DNA of 33,088 bases from Pseudobutyrivibrio sp. OR37. Lineage in GTDB: Bacteria > Bacillota > Clostridia > Lachnospirales > Lachnospiraceae. The stretch covers positions 1 to 33,088 of the forward strand of contig NZ_FOQF01000034.1 of the NCBI RefSeq assembly GCF_900113655.1. Direction: 5' to 3'. The notes under the pieces are model-generated. The model had not been told where the DNA came from, searched no databases, and saw nothing but the letters and a program-made list of their open reading frames with translations. Within the stretch, counting starts at the first letter, position 1; each line of letters opens with the position of its first letter. Made by a program: the position numbers and the translations under genes. Of the stretch, positions 14,160-24,201 are shown in pieces.

Positions 14160-14567
14160 ATGATATATGAATTAGCAAGATTTGTTAATCTTATTACCTT
14201 CAATTATACAGAATCCACATCAAGCAAGGAATACACAATTCAAAAGTGATATTTTTTCCACTCCCGAGCAGTACCAACTTCATTTTTCTTTCTAGCACTG
14301 CCTGTCCCCACAAAACACTTCACAAAAAAGGACAGCTATCTCTTTCGAAATAACTGCCCTATGTAAATTATCAAGCCCTTTCGATTATAGAATAGCCCTA
14401 AAAATCCCGATTTGTTAATATTTTTTTTAGTTGATTAGAGAGCTAAATAAAAGTTTTAATTACCATATTTCTCATTTTTGTTTCATATATACATATTAAA
14501 ACATATTTATATTAAACTCTTTGCTTATAATACTGAATATTTTGAATGTTTTTATTATTTCACTAAG
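14160..14567. other. intergenic stretch without a gene
   Basis: About 400 AT-rich bases with no credible reading frame on either strand. The only structure seen is an intrinsic terminator on the minus strand at 14324-14359, given separately. Confidence 0.7.
14324..14359 (-). terminator. orphan intrinsic terminator
   Basis: On the minus strand, GGGCAGTTAT pairs with ATAGCTGTCC (two G-U pairs), followed by TTTTTT. No gene lies upstream of it, so it marks either a lost gene or a short untranslated RNA. A TATAAT occurs about 30 bases upstream on that strand but without a matching -35. Confidence 0.6.
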
Positions 14568-14569
14568 TA

Positions 14570-14598
14570 TTGACATGTGTGTATTTGGATGATATTAT
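14570..14598 (+). promoter_or_regulatory. promoter of tRNA-Leu
   Basis: A perfect TTGACA (14570-14575) and TATTAT (14593-14598) are 17 bases apart, with the tRNA beginning 29 bases later. Confidence 0.88.
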
Positions 14599-14627
14599 TT
14601 ACTTCGTTGTGCGAGATATATCGCCAT

Positions 14628-14712
14628 GCGGAAGTGTCGGAACTGGCAGACGAGCAAGACTAAGGATCTTGTGGCTATTGCAGTCGTGCGGGTTCAAGTC
14701 CCGCCTTCCGCA
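14628..14712 (+). tRNA. tRNA-Leu (anticodon AAG)
   Basis: An 85-base class II tRNA. The acceptor GCGGAAG pairs with CTTCCGC, the discriminator is A, there is a long variable arm, and the T loop GGGTTCAAGTCCC is normal. The anticodon loop CTAAGGA gives AAG, reading CUU/CUC. The CCA end is not encoded. A dedicated promoter and terminator flank it. An A34 anticodon requires deamination to inosine to read CUC. Confidence 0.95.
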
Positions 14713-14721
14713 TTGACTATT

Positions 14722-14753
14722 AAGAACTAGGATGCATTCCTAGTTCTTTTTTT
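14722..14753 (+). terminator. intrinsic terminator of tRNA-Leu
   Basis: An 11-bp stem (AAGAACTAGGA, 14722-14732, with 14738-14748) followed by a T run. Confidence 0.92.
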
Positions 14754-14813
14754 GTATTAGAAGGGATTTGATACTTTGTAATCAGTCTAAATCTTCCCCC
14801 GATTTGTTTTTCA

Positions 14814-15155
14814 CTAAAAATTACTTCCATTCCAGCCCCAGTCATTCACAGGGTGATATGTTACATATACAGCATTGCCAGGGATGCCAAGTTTCTCCTC
14901 GAATAAACTACAGATTTGGCCTGTGAGCTTATCATATGACTCTGCAGGTGCATTTCCATATAGACTTACAGAAACATAAGCTCCTTTATCAAGCTTCTTT
15001 CCGCCAAGCCATAAATCATAGGCATCTTCTATTCCCACCATTAAATAGGTTTCGCTTTTTCCTAAAGTAGTTATTAATTTTCCTAATTCTGATTTGATTT
15101 CTTCCTTTAATTCGGAAGTAACTGGTACTGTAATTTTTGAATCAATAAATGGCAT
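14814..15155 (-). CDS. MIF-like tautomerase family protein
   Basis: A 113-residue protein of the macrophage migration inhibitory factor/tautomerase superfamily. It begins MPFIDSKITV, so removal of Met would expose the catalytic Pro1 as in phenylpyruvate tautomerases. The strand TYLMVGIEDAYDLWLGG and the C-terminal YVTYHPVNDWGWNGSNF match the bacterial MIF-like pattern. The natural substrate in bacteria is unknown. GGAGG lies about 8 bases before the ATG. Its promoter (15193-15222) has a diverged copy without a gene at 5053-5082. Confidence 0.88.
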   Translation of the reverse strand: MPFIDSKITVPVTSELKEEIKSELGKLITTLGKSETYLMVGIEDAYDLWLGGKKLDKGAYVSVSLYGNAPAESYDKLTGQICSLFEEKLGIPGNAVYVTYHPVNDWGWNGSNF

Positions 15156-15192
15156 AACAACAACCTCCTTTTTTCCTATCTCTTCATCAATA

Positions 15193-15222
15193 ATTATAAC
15201 GAAAGTCCTATGGCGTTCGCAA
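15193..15222 (-). promoter_or_regulatory. promoter of the MIF-like gene
   Basis: On the minus strand TTGCGA (15217-15222) and TATAAT (15193-15198) are 18 bases apart. The spacer contains CATAGGACTT, shared with the copy at 5053-5082. Confidence 0.65.
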
Positions 15223-15238
15223 TTATCTTTTTGCCTGC

Positions 15239-15277
15239 AAAAAACACCCCAGGGACCTAAAATGAATCCCTGGGGCG
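15239..15277 (-). terminator. intrinsic terminator of cstA
   Basis: An 11-bp stem (15267-15277 with 15245-15255, CGCCCCAGGGA type with one G-U) is followed by TTTTTT on the minus strand, just past the cstA stop. Confidence 0.9.
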
Positions 15278-15299
15278 TTGTGTCTAATCTACTCTTCCA

Positions 15300-16760
15300 C
15301 TATACGTGATGCATCATCTTGAAATGTGTAACTGTGCCGTGGTCCTTCAATGTTGCTCTGATGAATAGTCCAAGGAATAAAGCTGCAGCCAAAATTCCAA
15401 CTGGATATGCAACTGTAGTTGCCAGATGCAAGCATTCTGGTGCGCAGAAGAAATATGTTACAGAAACTGCTGACATGAATGTTGCAGGAACTGCAGTGAG
15501 CCAATAATTCTTTCCATTTTTGAACAGATACATTGATGCTGTCCAAAGAGCTATCATTGCAAGTGTTTGATTTGACCAGCTAAAGTATCTCCAAATTACA
15601 CCGTAATTAAGCTGGCTGATAAGTGCTCCGGCTGCAAGAAGTGGAACACAAATATATAGTCGGCTGAGGTAAGGCTTCTGGTCAATCTTGAACCAATCTG
15701 CGATAACCAGTCTTGCAGATCTGAAAGCTGTATCGCCTGATGTAATAGGACAAGCGATAACACCAAGCATTGCTAGGATGATTCCGAAACCGCCCATTGT
15801 CTTTGTGCAGATATCGTAAACGCAAGTTGCCTGACCGTTTGCGAGCATTGCTGTTAATCCTGTTGTAAGTCCGCCTGTTGTTGCATAGACTGCACTGCCG
15901 GCTGCTGCCCAGATAAGAGCGATGATACCTTCGCTAACCATTGCGCCGTAGAATACCATGTGGCTTTCCTTTTCAGTTGAACAGCAACGAGCCATAAGTG
16001 GTGACTGAGTTGCATGGAAACCTGAAATAGCGCCGCAAGCAACTGAAACAAACATCATTGGCCAGATTGGAGTGGTATCTGGATGCAGATTAGCTAGCTG
16101 AATCTCAGGAATTGTATATCCATGTGTGAAGATACCAACTGCAACACCGATAGCCATAACGATGAGGCAGATACCAAATACTGGATAAAACTTTCCTATA
16201 ATTTTATCGATAGGAATAAATGTTGCAATAAAATAGTAAACCAAAATTATTGCAAGCCAGAAATATGTATTAGTAAGAAGGCCTGTGCCACCCTGATTTC
16301 CGATTAATAGGGAAATAAGACCTGCAGGACCAACTGCAAACACTGTACCTACCATAACAAGAAGAACTACGCTGAAAATACGCATTACAGTCTTCATAAT
16401 CTTGCCAAGGTAAATACCTGTCAGCTCTGAAACGCTAGCGCCATCGTGACGCATGCTCATGAATCCTACTGAAAAGTCATGAACGCCTCCAGCTAAAATT
16501 GTACCAAGTGTAATCCAAAGAAATACAGATGTACCCCACTGAGCTCCAGCCAAGGCACCGTAGATTGGACCAAGTCCCGCAATGTTAAGAAGTTGGATTA
16601 AAAAGAGTTTCCATTTTGGCATCACTACGAAATCAACGCCGTCATTGATTCGCACTGCTGGTGTTTGTCTGTCATCTGGTCCGTAGATTTTCTCCACAAT
16701 ACTTCCATAGACAAAGTACCCACCGATAAGTACCGCCAAACAAATAATAAAACTAATCAT
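15300..16760 (-). CDS. cstA: carbon starvation protein CstA family transporter
   Basis: A 486-residue membrane protein of the CstA/BtsT family, which takes up peptides or pyruvate when carbon is short. Clear family blocks are VYGPDDRQTPAVRINDG-like sequence after the first helix, QLLNIAGLGPIYGALAGAQWG, GGVHDFSVGFMSMRHDG, and CGAISGFHATQSPLMARC. About twelve or more hydrophobic helices follow. It is shorter than E. coli CstA (about 700 residues) but normal for the short clostridial form. The start at 16760 is a plain ATG with a GGGGGGT-type ribosome site. It has its own promoter and terminator, so it is a single-gene unit. Whether it carries pyruvate or peptides is not known. Confidence 0.92.
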   Translation of the reverse strand: MISFIICLAVLIGGYFVYGSIVEKIYGPDDRQTPAVRINDGVDFVVMPKWKLFLIQLLNIAGLGPIYGALAGAQWGTSVFLWITLGTILAGGVHDFSVGFMSMRHDGASVSELTGIYLGKIMKTVMRIFSVVLLVMVGTVFAVGPAGLISLLIGNQGGTGLLTNTYFWLAIILVYYFIATFIPIDKIIGKFYPVFGICLIVMAIGVAVGIFTHGYTIPEIQLANLHPDTTPIWPMMFVSVACGAISGFHATQSPLMARCCSTEKESHMVFYGAMVSEGIIALIWAAAGSAVYATTGGLTTGLTAMLANGQATCVYDICTKTMGGFGIILAMLGVIACPITSGDTAFRSARLVIADWFKIDQKPYLSRLYICVPLLAAGALISQLNYGVIWRYFSWSNQTLAMIALWTASMYLFKNGKNYWLTAVPATFMSAVSVTYFFCAPECLHLATTVAYPVGILAAALFLGLFIRATLKDHGTVTHFKMMHHV

Positions 16761-16813
16761 ACACTTACACCCCCCATTACTTTTTTGTCCTGCAAGGACA
16801 TCTCTTAATTTGA

Positions 16814-16842
16814 AGTATAGTATCTGATTTAGGCTATAACAA
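16814..16842 (-). promoter_or_regulatory. promoter of cstA
   Basis: On the minus strand TTGTTA (16837-16842) and TATACT (16814-16819) are 17 bases apart. A small 5-bp hairpin (TGTCC/GGACA, 16786-16800) lies in the leader before the start codon. Confidence 0.65.
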
Positions 16843-16905
16843 TGAGTTCGGACTGAAATGCCAAAGCCACCGAATATAGCCCCCTCCGTTTACCTAATTT
16901 TTATT

Positions 16906-17586
16906 TTACGACTCCGCGCAACAAGTTTCAAGAAGCCACGCAATTCCTTTGGCTAAACGTAAGTCGGGTTCCTTGAAGTGATTTCCTTCATTCAATTCGA
17001 AGGTGTCTACGATGCCAAGTTCTGAGAAATGTTTACAGAGTAATCTGGTATTATCTTCTACCGTTTTAAAAATAGCATTTTTAGTTTTGGCTTCCTTGTC
17101 ACCTACAGAAAAATAGACGTATTTTGGCATTACTGCCAGATTGTTATTGGTAGCGTAGTCTATAAAATCAGGGAACCACATGGAACCTGACGCACTGACA
17201 GCACAGGTGAAAATGCTAGTGTGATACAAGCTATAAATTGCAAACAATCCGCCTAAGGAATAGCCGGCGATAGTGATGTATGCAGGCTTTGCCTTTAGCT
17301 TTTCAACAATAGCTGGGACGATATCATCCTCAAGCTTTTTTATGTAATCATCAGCACCACCAGTGTATGGCTTGTCCCCTTTAAACAGAGTCTGACTAGT
17401 CCATGGAGTCATCTCATCATTCCAGTTAACATCGCTAATAACAGCCAATGTATATGGAATATCAACCAGCCCTGCCAATAGCTCGTTTAGCTCATGCTCG
17501 TCACCAGCAAAGGTGTTAACAATGACTAACGGTGCCCCCTCATTAGTTTCCCCGTATAGAAAAATATTTTTGTCATCAATAATCAT
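16906..17586 (-). CDS. alpha/beta-hydrolase, esterase D-like
   Basis: A 226-residue cytoplasmic alpha/beta-hydrolase of the putative-esterase type. The nucleophile elbow is GYSLGG with Ser110 and is preceded by the strand PAYITIA. A late His in NEGNHFKEPDLRLAKGI and an Asp/Glu between them would complete the triad. After the elbow, CAVSASGSMWFPDF resembles the siderophore-esterase/IroE group. The substrate is not known. The next gene upstream on the strand is a gamma-carbonic anhydrase with a 26-base gap, so they may be co-transcribed. The family call is good and the specific reaction is open. Confidence 0.78.
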   Translation of the reverse strand: MIIDDKNIFLYGETNEGAPLVIVNTFAGDEHELNELLAGLVDIPYTLAVISDVNWNDEMTPWTSQTLFKGDKPYTGGADDYIKKLEDDIVPAIVEKLKAKPAYITIAGYSLGGLFAIYSLYHTSIFTCAVSASGSMWFPDFIDYATNNNLAVMPKYVYFSVGDKEAKTKNAIFKTVEDNTRLLCKHFSELGIVDTFELNEGNHFKEPDLRLAKGIAWLLETCCAES

Positions 17587-17612
17587 CTACAGAATCTCTC
17601 CAGACATTTCCT

Positions 17613-18101
17613 TTAATGTTCACTATGCAGATTGTCCTTGGCATGCTTTACATAAAGCTCAGCATTTTCGATAATGCCCTGTTTTTCAGCATCTGTAAGT
17701 TGGCGAATTACCTTTGCTGGACTTCCGAATGCCAGGGAGCCATCAGGAATTTCCATGTTTTCTGTAACAAGGGCGCCAGCACCGATGATACAGTTGTTTC
17801 CTATCTTGGCTCCATTCATAACGATAGCACCCATGCCGATGAGCACATTATCACCTACTGTACAGCCATGAACTATTGCAGTGTGGCCTATGGTAACATT
17901 ATCACCCACTGAAAGAGTAAAGCTCTTGTCTACATGCAAACACGCCAAATCCTGCACGTTTGTATTTTTTCCGATAGTGATTTTCTGGGAATCACCTCTT
18001 ACTACCGCGTTGTACCAAATACCGCAGTTTTCACCTATGGTCACATCTCCAATGACCTGCGCACCTGGCGCTATAAAAACACTATTGTCTATGGTTCTCA
18101 T
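17613..18101 (-). CDS. gamma-carbonic anhydrase family hexapeptide protein
   Basis: A 162-residue left-handed beta-helix protein built from hexapeptide repeats (V-I-G-D-V-T, I-G-E-N-C-G, and so on) with a C-terminal helix. The three zinc ligands of gamma-carbonic anhydrases are present as H56 in LACLH, H73 in IGHTAIVHG and H78. The Arg-Asp start motif GDV...WYNAVVRGD is also conserved. Members of the YrdA/PaaY group often show weak or no anhydrase activity, so the true role is uncertain. It forms trimers in this family. It lies between the acidic 157-residue protein and the esterase on one strand with small gaps. Confidence 0.9.
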   Translation of the reverse strand: MRTIDNSVFIAPGAQVIGDVTIGENCGIWYNAVVRGDSQKITIGKNTNVQDLACLHVDKSFTLSVGDNVTIGHTAIVHGCTVGDNVLIGMGAIVMNGAKIGNNCIIGAGALVTENMEIPDGSLAFGSPAKVIRQLTDAEKQGIIENAELYVKHAKDNLHSEH

Positions 18102-18135
18102 ATATATCCCCTCAGCTTTTCTTTATATTTTTTCG

Positions 18136-18609
18136 TTAGAACCCAATAGCCTCAGCCAACTCCTGGAAGTCACTTAAGTCTCTTTTATTTACATCATAGT
18201 AAAGGACTCTTTCAATTTCATATTCAAATCCTGCAACTGAAGATAATACACCTTCCTCAAAAGGTTCATCCTCATCTTCCTTTGCGTAGATATAGTTGGC
18301 TGCAACTGCCGCTAATTCCTCTGCAAGAATTCTTGAAACTGCGAATGTATGGTTTTCTGATTCATCCATATAAACAGGCGCAGCATACATACTTATTAAT
18401 TCGATTAAATTAAAATATGTCATCAGCAAATCTGGTGAAAGCTTAGAGTTATTGCTAATCTCATCATATACCATTGTAATTGCATCATAAGTTTCCTTAA
18501 TGCAGTCAAGGTACTCTTCCATGTGAATCTCATCTTCACCTTCAACGAAATCAGACTTGGCCTCCATCAATGCTACCCAATCTTCAATTAGTTTTCCTAA
18601 ATCCATCAT
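18136..18609 (-). CDS. acidic helical protein of unknown function (DUF5063-like?)
   Basis: A 157-residue soluble, strongly acidic protein predicted to be all helical. It has no Cys-based or catalytic motif that I recognise. Segments such as YLDCIKETYDAITMVYDEI and YFNLIELISMYAAPVYMDE suggest a helical bundle. The C-terminus reads EIERVLYYDVNKRDLSDFQELAEAIGF. A loose similarity to DUF5063-like proteins is possible but not secure. GGAGG lies 8 bases before the ATG at 18609; a second ATG follows at once. It is probably co-transcribed with the gamma-carbonic anhydrase 34 bases downstream. Confidence 0.6.
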   Translation of the reverse strand: MMDLGKLIEDWVALMEAKSDFVEGEDEIHMEEYLDCIKETYDAITMVYDEISNNSKLSPDLLMTYFNLIELISMYAAPVYMDESENHTFAVSRILAEELAAVAANYIYAKEDEDEPFEEGVLSSVAGFEYEIERVLYYDVNKRDLSDFQELAEAIGF

Positions 18610-18649
18610 TTATTGGACCTCCATGTTAATACTTTCCTCTATTATACAG

Positions 18650-18692
18650 CAAAAAATATAAAAGCGCCTAGCCCCATACAGGGGCAGGCGCT
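18650..18692 (-). terminator. intrinsic terminator of the GNAT gene
   Basis: AGCGCCTgCCCC pairs with GGGGCtAGGCGCT over about 12 bp (18663-18675 with 18681-18692), followed on the minus strand by TTTATATTTTTT. Confidence 0.88.
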
Positions 18693-18700
18693 GCATTCGT

Positions 18701-19327
18701 TTAGAATATTTGTCCAGGAAGTTTTAATTTCTGCTTTGGTGGAAAAAACTTATCAAATTCCTCAACATCTGAATCATCAACATAATATCCTTTTGGAGTT
18801 TGGTATACTCCAGTCACATCATTAAGATATCCTGGTACTAGTTCCTTGCATAGAAAGAAGGATGCGTCAGAACCTTCAGGTAGGTCGTGATATCTTATGC
18901 CGAATTTGCTGGCATAGTCAAATCCGCTTTTGCCATAGAAGTCTATGTTTCCTTCAAACAAGACTGCCCCATAGCCCATAGCTGTGGCCTTTTCAAGTGT
19001 ATAGTCAAGAATCCTTTTGCCGTAGCCCCTACGCTTTAAATCAGGTGTAATTCCAATAGGTCCCATTGTAAGAACAGGAATTATCCTTCCATCATCAGCT
19101 TCTATTATGGTTCGCATGAACATATTTTGGCCAATTAATATGCCATCCTTTTCCATCACATAATCCAGCTCCTTAATAAAAGCTGGGTCATCTCTGAGAA
19201 CATGGATAACATAATGCTCACTACAGCCTGGTCTATACACATTCCAAAATGATTCCCTTATTAAGTTTTCAACTTCTCTGTAATCTTCCTTTTTTTCTAA
19301 ACGCATTATTACATCGTTTGTATTCAT
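18701..19327 (-). CDS. GNAT-family N-acetyltransferase
   Basis: A 208-residue acetyltransferase. The acetyl-CoA-binding motif A reads PDLKRRGYGKRILDYTLEKA (RRGYGK loop), preceded by the strand VLTMGPIGI and followed by AVLFEGNIDFYGKSGF, the typical motif B. The N-terminal half (EVENLIRESFWNVYRPGCSEHY) matches a well-defined subgroup of predicted N-acetyltransferases often annotated as YhbS-like. The acceptor is unknown. AGGAGG lies 7 bases before the ATG. The leader contains an 11-bp perfect hairpin and a strong terminator follows the gene, so it is expressed alone. Confidence 0.9.
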   Translation of the reverse strand: MNTNDVIMRLEKKEDYREVENLIRESFWNVYRPGCSEHYVIHVLRDDPAFIKELDYVMEKDGILIGQNMFMRTIIEADDGRIIPVLTMGPIGITPDLKRRGYGKRILDYTLEKATAMGYGAVLFEGNIDFYGKSGFDYASKFGIRYHDLPEGSDASFFLCKELVPGYLNDVTGVYQTPKGYYVDDSDVEEFDKFFPPKQKLKLPGQIF

Positions 19328-19370
19328 TATTTTTCCTCCTGAAAATTGTCGACTTCAATTGCGATTACCG

Positions 19371-19404
19371 CGGGAGGTTTGTGTGATTGTCAGCAAACCT
19401 CCCG
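19371..19404 (-). promoter_or_regulatory. perfect hairpin in the GNAT leader
   Basis: CGGGAGGTTTG (19394-19404 on the minus strand) and its complement at 19371-19381 form an 11-bp perfect stem with a 12-base loop, with no T run. It lies 44 bases before the start codon, downstream of a TTGACA at about 19436-19441. It could be an RNA regulatory hairpin, since its CCTCCC arm could also pair with the ribosome site, or a DNA operator. Confidence 0.45.
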
Positions 19405-19529
19405 GTTAGCCTACAATCTCTCGTGTGTTATACTTTGTCAAACAGCACTTCTCCTTTTTTAATTATTAATCTAGCCTAATGGCCTTGTACTAACTATATT
19501 ATTATACATTTCCGTGCAAGATGAAAGAC

Positions 19530-19560
19530 AAAAAAAGAGATGGGTCAACTTCCCATCTCT
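19530..19560 (-). terminator. intrinsic terminator of the sucrose operon
   Basis: AGAGATGGG/CCCATCTCT (19552-19560 with 19536-19544) followed by TTTTTTT on the minus strand, just past the GH32 stop. Confidence 0.9.
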
Positions 19561-19582
19561 AATCACTAGTCATTCTAACCTA

Positions 19583-20974
19583 TTATTTAGAAACTACATT
19601 AAAAGGCTTAAGACTATAGACATCTATATTATCAATACTTCCTTCTATAGAAAGTGTATTTTCAACGTCTTTAGCCTTAAAGTACTTTGTAGTGAAGGTA
19701 TACAGACCGTCATTAATGAAGATTTCAATGCTGCATGTATCAACAAAAATCTTCATGCTTTCTATTTGCTCCCCGGTAGCTAGCTTTAGCTTTCTGGTAG
19801 TTCTGTTACTTCCAAGCTCCTTGTCTGTAAAAGAAAATACTAAATCATTTGCTAGCTTATTGTATTTGACATCAAAACCCTCGTTGAACTGGATAGTAAA
19901 ATCATCCTGTCCAAAATCCGACATATCTAATTCGTATGTCTCTACATCCGCAATGTCCTTGATGTCGATCTTTTTATCTCTTAAATCCTTGATTTCAGCC
20001 ACTGGCTTCTGAAGAATCTTTCCTGAATTATTGTCGAAGACTAATTCGCGAGGTAATGACAACATGTGCTGCCATCCATCTTCTACTGAAATGTCGTGAC
20101 CATATTCTGCATCAGGCATGCCCATCCATGCAATCAGGATTGTTCTTCCCTTTTCATCTACGTATGTCTGTGGGGCATAGAAATCAAACCCGAAATCCCA
20201 TTCTGTAAATTCGCCTAAAGCCTTGCCATCAGCCAATAAATCCGAAGTGGTATTAAAGTAACCAGATTGATACATATTCTGGTAGCTATACTCCTTCGCA
20301 TCCAATCCCTGAGGAGATACTGACAAGAACTGTTTGCCATCTACATAACATAAATCAGGGCATTCCCACATGTAACCGTAGTCTGCTTTTTCAATGAAGT
20401 GACTAAATTCCCAATTAATCTTATCCTGGGATTTGAAAAGGATAACGCAGCCTTCGTCATTCTTTGTTCTTGCCCCAAGTGTCATGTAATAAGTACCATC
20501 CTGGCACCATACCTTTGGATCTCTAACATGAAGAGTAAGATTATCTGGGTAATCCTGACTTCTAAGCAATATTTTCTTTTCGCTGGCCTTTATTCCATCC
20601 TGGCTAGTTACTAATATTGTATTGCTCTCTCTTCCCTCAAGGATGTAGTCGTACTCTCCAGGATGCTTTACGTTACCTGTGTAGTAGATGTACATTTGGC
20701 CATTTTCTACATAAGCACATCCTGAATAAACACCACTTGCATCCTCTGGCATATCAGGCTTCATAAATACTCCTGAGAATTCATAGTTGATGAAATCCTT
20801 TGTGGAGTAATGTCCCCAGTCCTTTTCACCGCCCATAGGTGAGTCTGGTGAATACTGGAAAAAAATGTGATGTATGCCATCAAGCTGGCAAAGACCATTA
20901 GGGTCATTAAGCCAGCCTGATTGTGGGAAAAGATGAAATCTAGGAGTTAAATATTTTTTATCTTTTAAACTCAT
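19583..20974 (-). CDS. scrB: sucrose-6-phosphate hydrolase, GH32
   Basis: A 463-residue family GH32 beta-fructosidase. The three signature blocks are present: WLNDPNG with the nucleophile D24, RDPKVW (R151-D152-P153) with the transition-state Asp, and ECPD (E204) with the acid/base Glu. A five-bladed propeller is followed by a C-terminal beta-sandwich (about residues 330-460). There is no signal peptide, so it acts in the cytoplasm, cleaving sucrose-6-phosphate into glucose-6-phosphate and fructose. It follows the PTS gene by 16 bases and ends at a terminator. The divergent LacI regulator and PTS make a sucrose role most likely, though other fructosides are possible. Confidence 0.93.
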   Translation of the reverse strand: MSLKDKKYLTPRFHLFPQSGWLNDPNGLCQLDGIHHIFFQYSPDSPMGGEKDWGHYSTKDFINYEFSGVFMKPDMPEDASGVYSGCAYVENGQMYIYYTGNVKHPGEYDYILEGRESNTILVTSQDGIKASEKKILLRSQDYPDNLTLHVRDPKVWCQDGTYYMTLGARTKNDEGCVILFKSQDKINWEFSHFIEKADYGYMWECPDLCYVDGKQFLSVSPQGLDAKEYSYQNMYQSGYFNTTSDLLADGKALGEFTEWDFGFDFYAPQTYVDEKGRTILIAWMGMPDAEYGHDISVEDGWQHMLSLPRELVFDNNSGKILQKPVAEIKDLRDKKIDIKDIADVETYELDMSDFGQDDFTIQFNEGFDVKYNKLANDLVFSFTDKELGSNRTTRKLKLATGEQIESMKIFVDTCSIEIFINDGLYTFTTKYFKAKDVENTLSIEGSIDNIDVYSLKPFNVVSK

Positions 20975-20990
20975 CTAATTAACACCTTAT

Positions 20991-22868
<1,878 letters not shown>

Positions 22869-22914
22869 CTATTTTCCCTATAATTACAAATTTCAATGAA
22901 ATCGATTGAGTATT

Positions 22915-22948
22915 TGTGAAATCGGTTTCACATCATGGTGACATTATA
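22915..22948 (-). promoter_or_regulatory. promoter and operator of the sucrose PTS operon
   Basis: On the minus strand a TATAAT (22943-22948) is followed 10 bases downstream by a near-perfect palindrome, TGTGAAATCGGTTTCACA type (22915-22932), over the transcription start. The -35 is weak. A LacI-type repressor bound here would block initiation. Confidence 0.7.
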
Positions 22949-22980
22949 TAACGGATAAGGTAAAATTCCTATTAGCAATG

Positions 22981-22998
22981 TGTGATAACGATTTCACA
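22981..22998. promoter_or_regulatory. second LacI-type operator
   Basis: TGTGATAACGATTTCACA, with matching outer arms (TGTGA/TCACA) and the central CG typical of LacI-family sites. It lies 66 bases from the first operator and about 107 from the third, which would allow looping. Confidence 0.65.
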
Positions 22999-23055
22999 TA
23001 TTTTTTATATGATTTTCACAAAAAAGTCGTTAAAGGCGTATTCTCACATCAAAAA

Positions 23056-23105
23056 TTGATTTAGACCTATCTAATAAATATAATAATAGTGAATACGATT
23101 TCAAT
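23056..23105 (+). promoter_or_regulatory. promoter and operator of the LacI regulator gene
   Basis: TTGATT (23056-23061) and TATAAT (23079-23084) are 17 bases apart. The operator-like AGTGAATACGATTTCAAT (23088-23105) follows at the start point, indicating autorepression. Confidence 0.7.
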
Positions 23106-23126
23106 AATATTTTTAGGAGTACATTT

Positions 23127-24107
23127 ATGAATATTAATCAGATAGCAAAGCTTGCCGGGGTTTCTCCTGCGGCAGTTTCCAGATATCTAAACGATGGGTA
23201 CCTTAGTGATGAAAAGCGCAAGGCTATAGCTAAGGTAATAGACGAGACTGGCTACATCCCTTCATCTCAGGCTCAAACCCTTCGAACCAAAAAAACTAAA
23301 CTTATCGGGGTAATTATCCCTAAAATAGATTCCGATTCCATTTCACAGGTTGTGGCCGGCATCGGCGAAGTCCTAAATAACAAGGGCTATAAAATGCTTT
23401 TGGCCAACACTGATAATCACGATGAAAAGGAAATAGAATTCATTAACACCTTCAAGCAGAACATCGTTGATGGAATAATTCTGCTTGGAACAGTCCTTAC
23501 TCCAAAGCACAAGAAAGCCCTTAAGGACCTGACTATGCCTTACGTGGTCTTGGGACAGCAGACTGATATTTCTGCCTGCATTTACCATGATGATTACACA
23601 GCTGCCTATGAATTAGCAGATTACATTATAAATAAAGGTCATAAAAATATTGGATACATTGGTGTCACTGAAAATGATATCGCCGTAGGTGTAAATAGAA
23701 AGCAAGGCTTCCTTGATGCTTTAGAAAAGCATGATATCAAGCCTTCTAAGTCCTTGATCAAAACAGGTTCCTTCTATATGGATAGCGGTTATGAAAATGC
23801 TAAGGCTCTACTTAGTAAAAATAAAAAGCTTGATGCCATTTTGTGCGCCACAGACACTATAGCTTTAGGTGCTATCAAATACCTAAACGAAAATAATATA
23901 AAGATTCCTGATGATATTGCTATTGCGGGCTTTGGGGAAAGCAAGCCATCCTCTATCCTATCTCCTAGCCTTACCACTGTGCATTTTTATTACAGAGAAT
24001 GCGGTGTGGAAGGTGCTACCTTCCTACTTAATAAAATTACCAATCCGGACATTCCTGATAAGGCAATGAAATTAGGCTTTGAAATTATTAAAAATCAGTC
24101 TGTTTAA
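23127..24107 (+). CDS. scrR: LacI-family sucrose operon repressor
   Basis: A 326-residue regulator. The N-terminal HTH reads NINQIAKLAGVSPAAVSRYLNDG and is followed by the hinge helix region YIPSSQAQTLRTKKT. Residues from about 58 on form a periplasmic-binding-protein-like sensor domain (IGVIIPKIDSDSISQVVAGI..., GFGESKPSSILSPSLTTVHF). It should bind a sucrose-derived ligand and repress the divergent PTS-GH32 operon and itself; three matching palindromes lie in the intergenic region. TAGGAG precedes the ATG. The ligand is inferred from the neighbours. Confidence 0.92.
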   Translation: MNINQIAKLAGVSPAAVSRYLNDGYLSDEKRKAIAKVIDETGYIPSSQAQTLRTKKTKLIGVIIPKIDSDSISQVVAGIGEVLNNKGYKMLLANTDNHDEKEIEFINTFKQNIVDGIILLGTVLTPKHKKALKDLTMPYVVLGQQTDISACIYHDDYTAAYELADYIINKGHKNIGYIGVTENDIAVGVNRKQGFLDALEKHDIKPSKSLIKTGSFYMDSGYENAKALLSKNKKLDAILCATDTIALGAIKYLNENNIKIPDDIAIAGFGESKPSSILSPSLTTVHFYYRECGVEGATFLLNKITNPDIPDKAMKLGFEIIKNQSV

Positions 24108-24201
24108 AATGTAGATATCACTACCTAAAAATTTCACAATTACATAATATAATGTTTTTTAGGTGACAGTTGTCTCAGCAAGCATATCAGAGGAGGTTCA
24201 C

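Noticed and set aside
24163-24201. Thirteen-residue N-terminal extension of the DUF697-like protein
   Set aside because: AGGAGG is placed for the ATG at 24202; the upstream start has no ribosome site.
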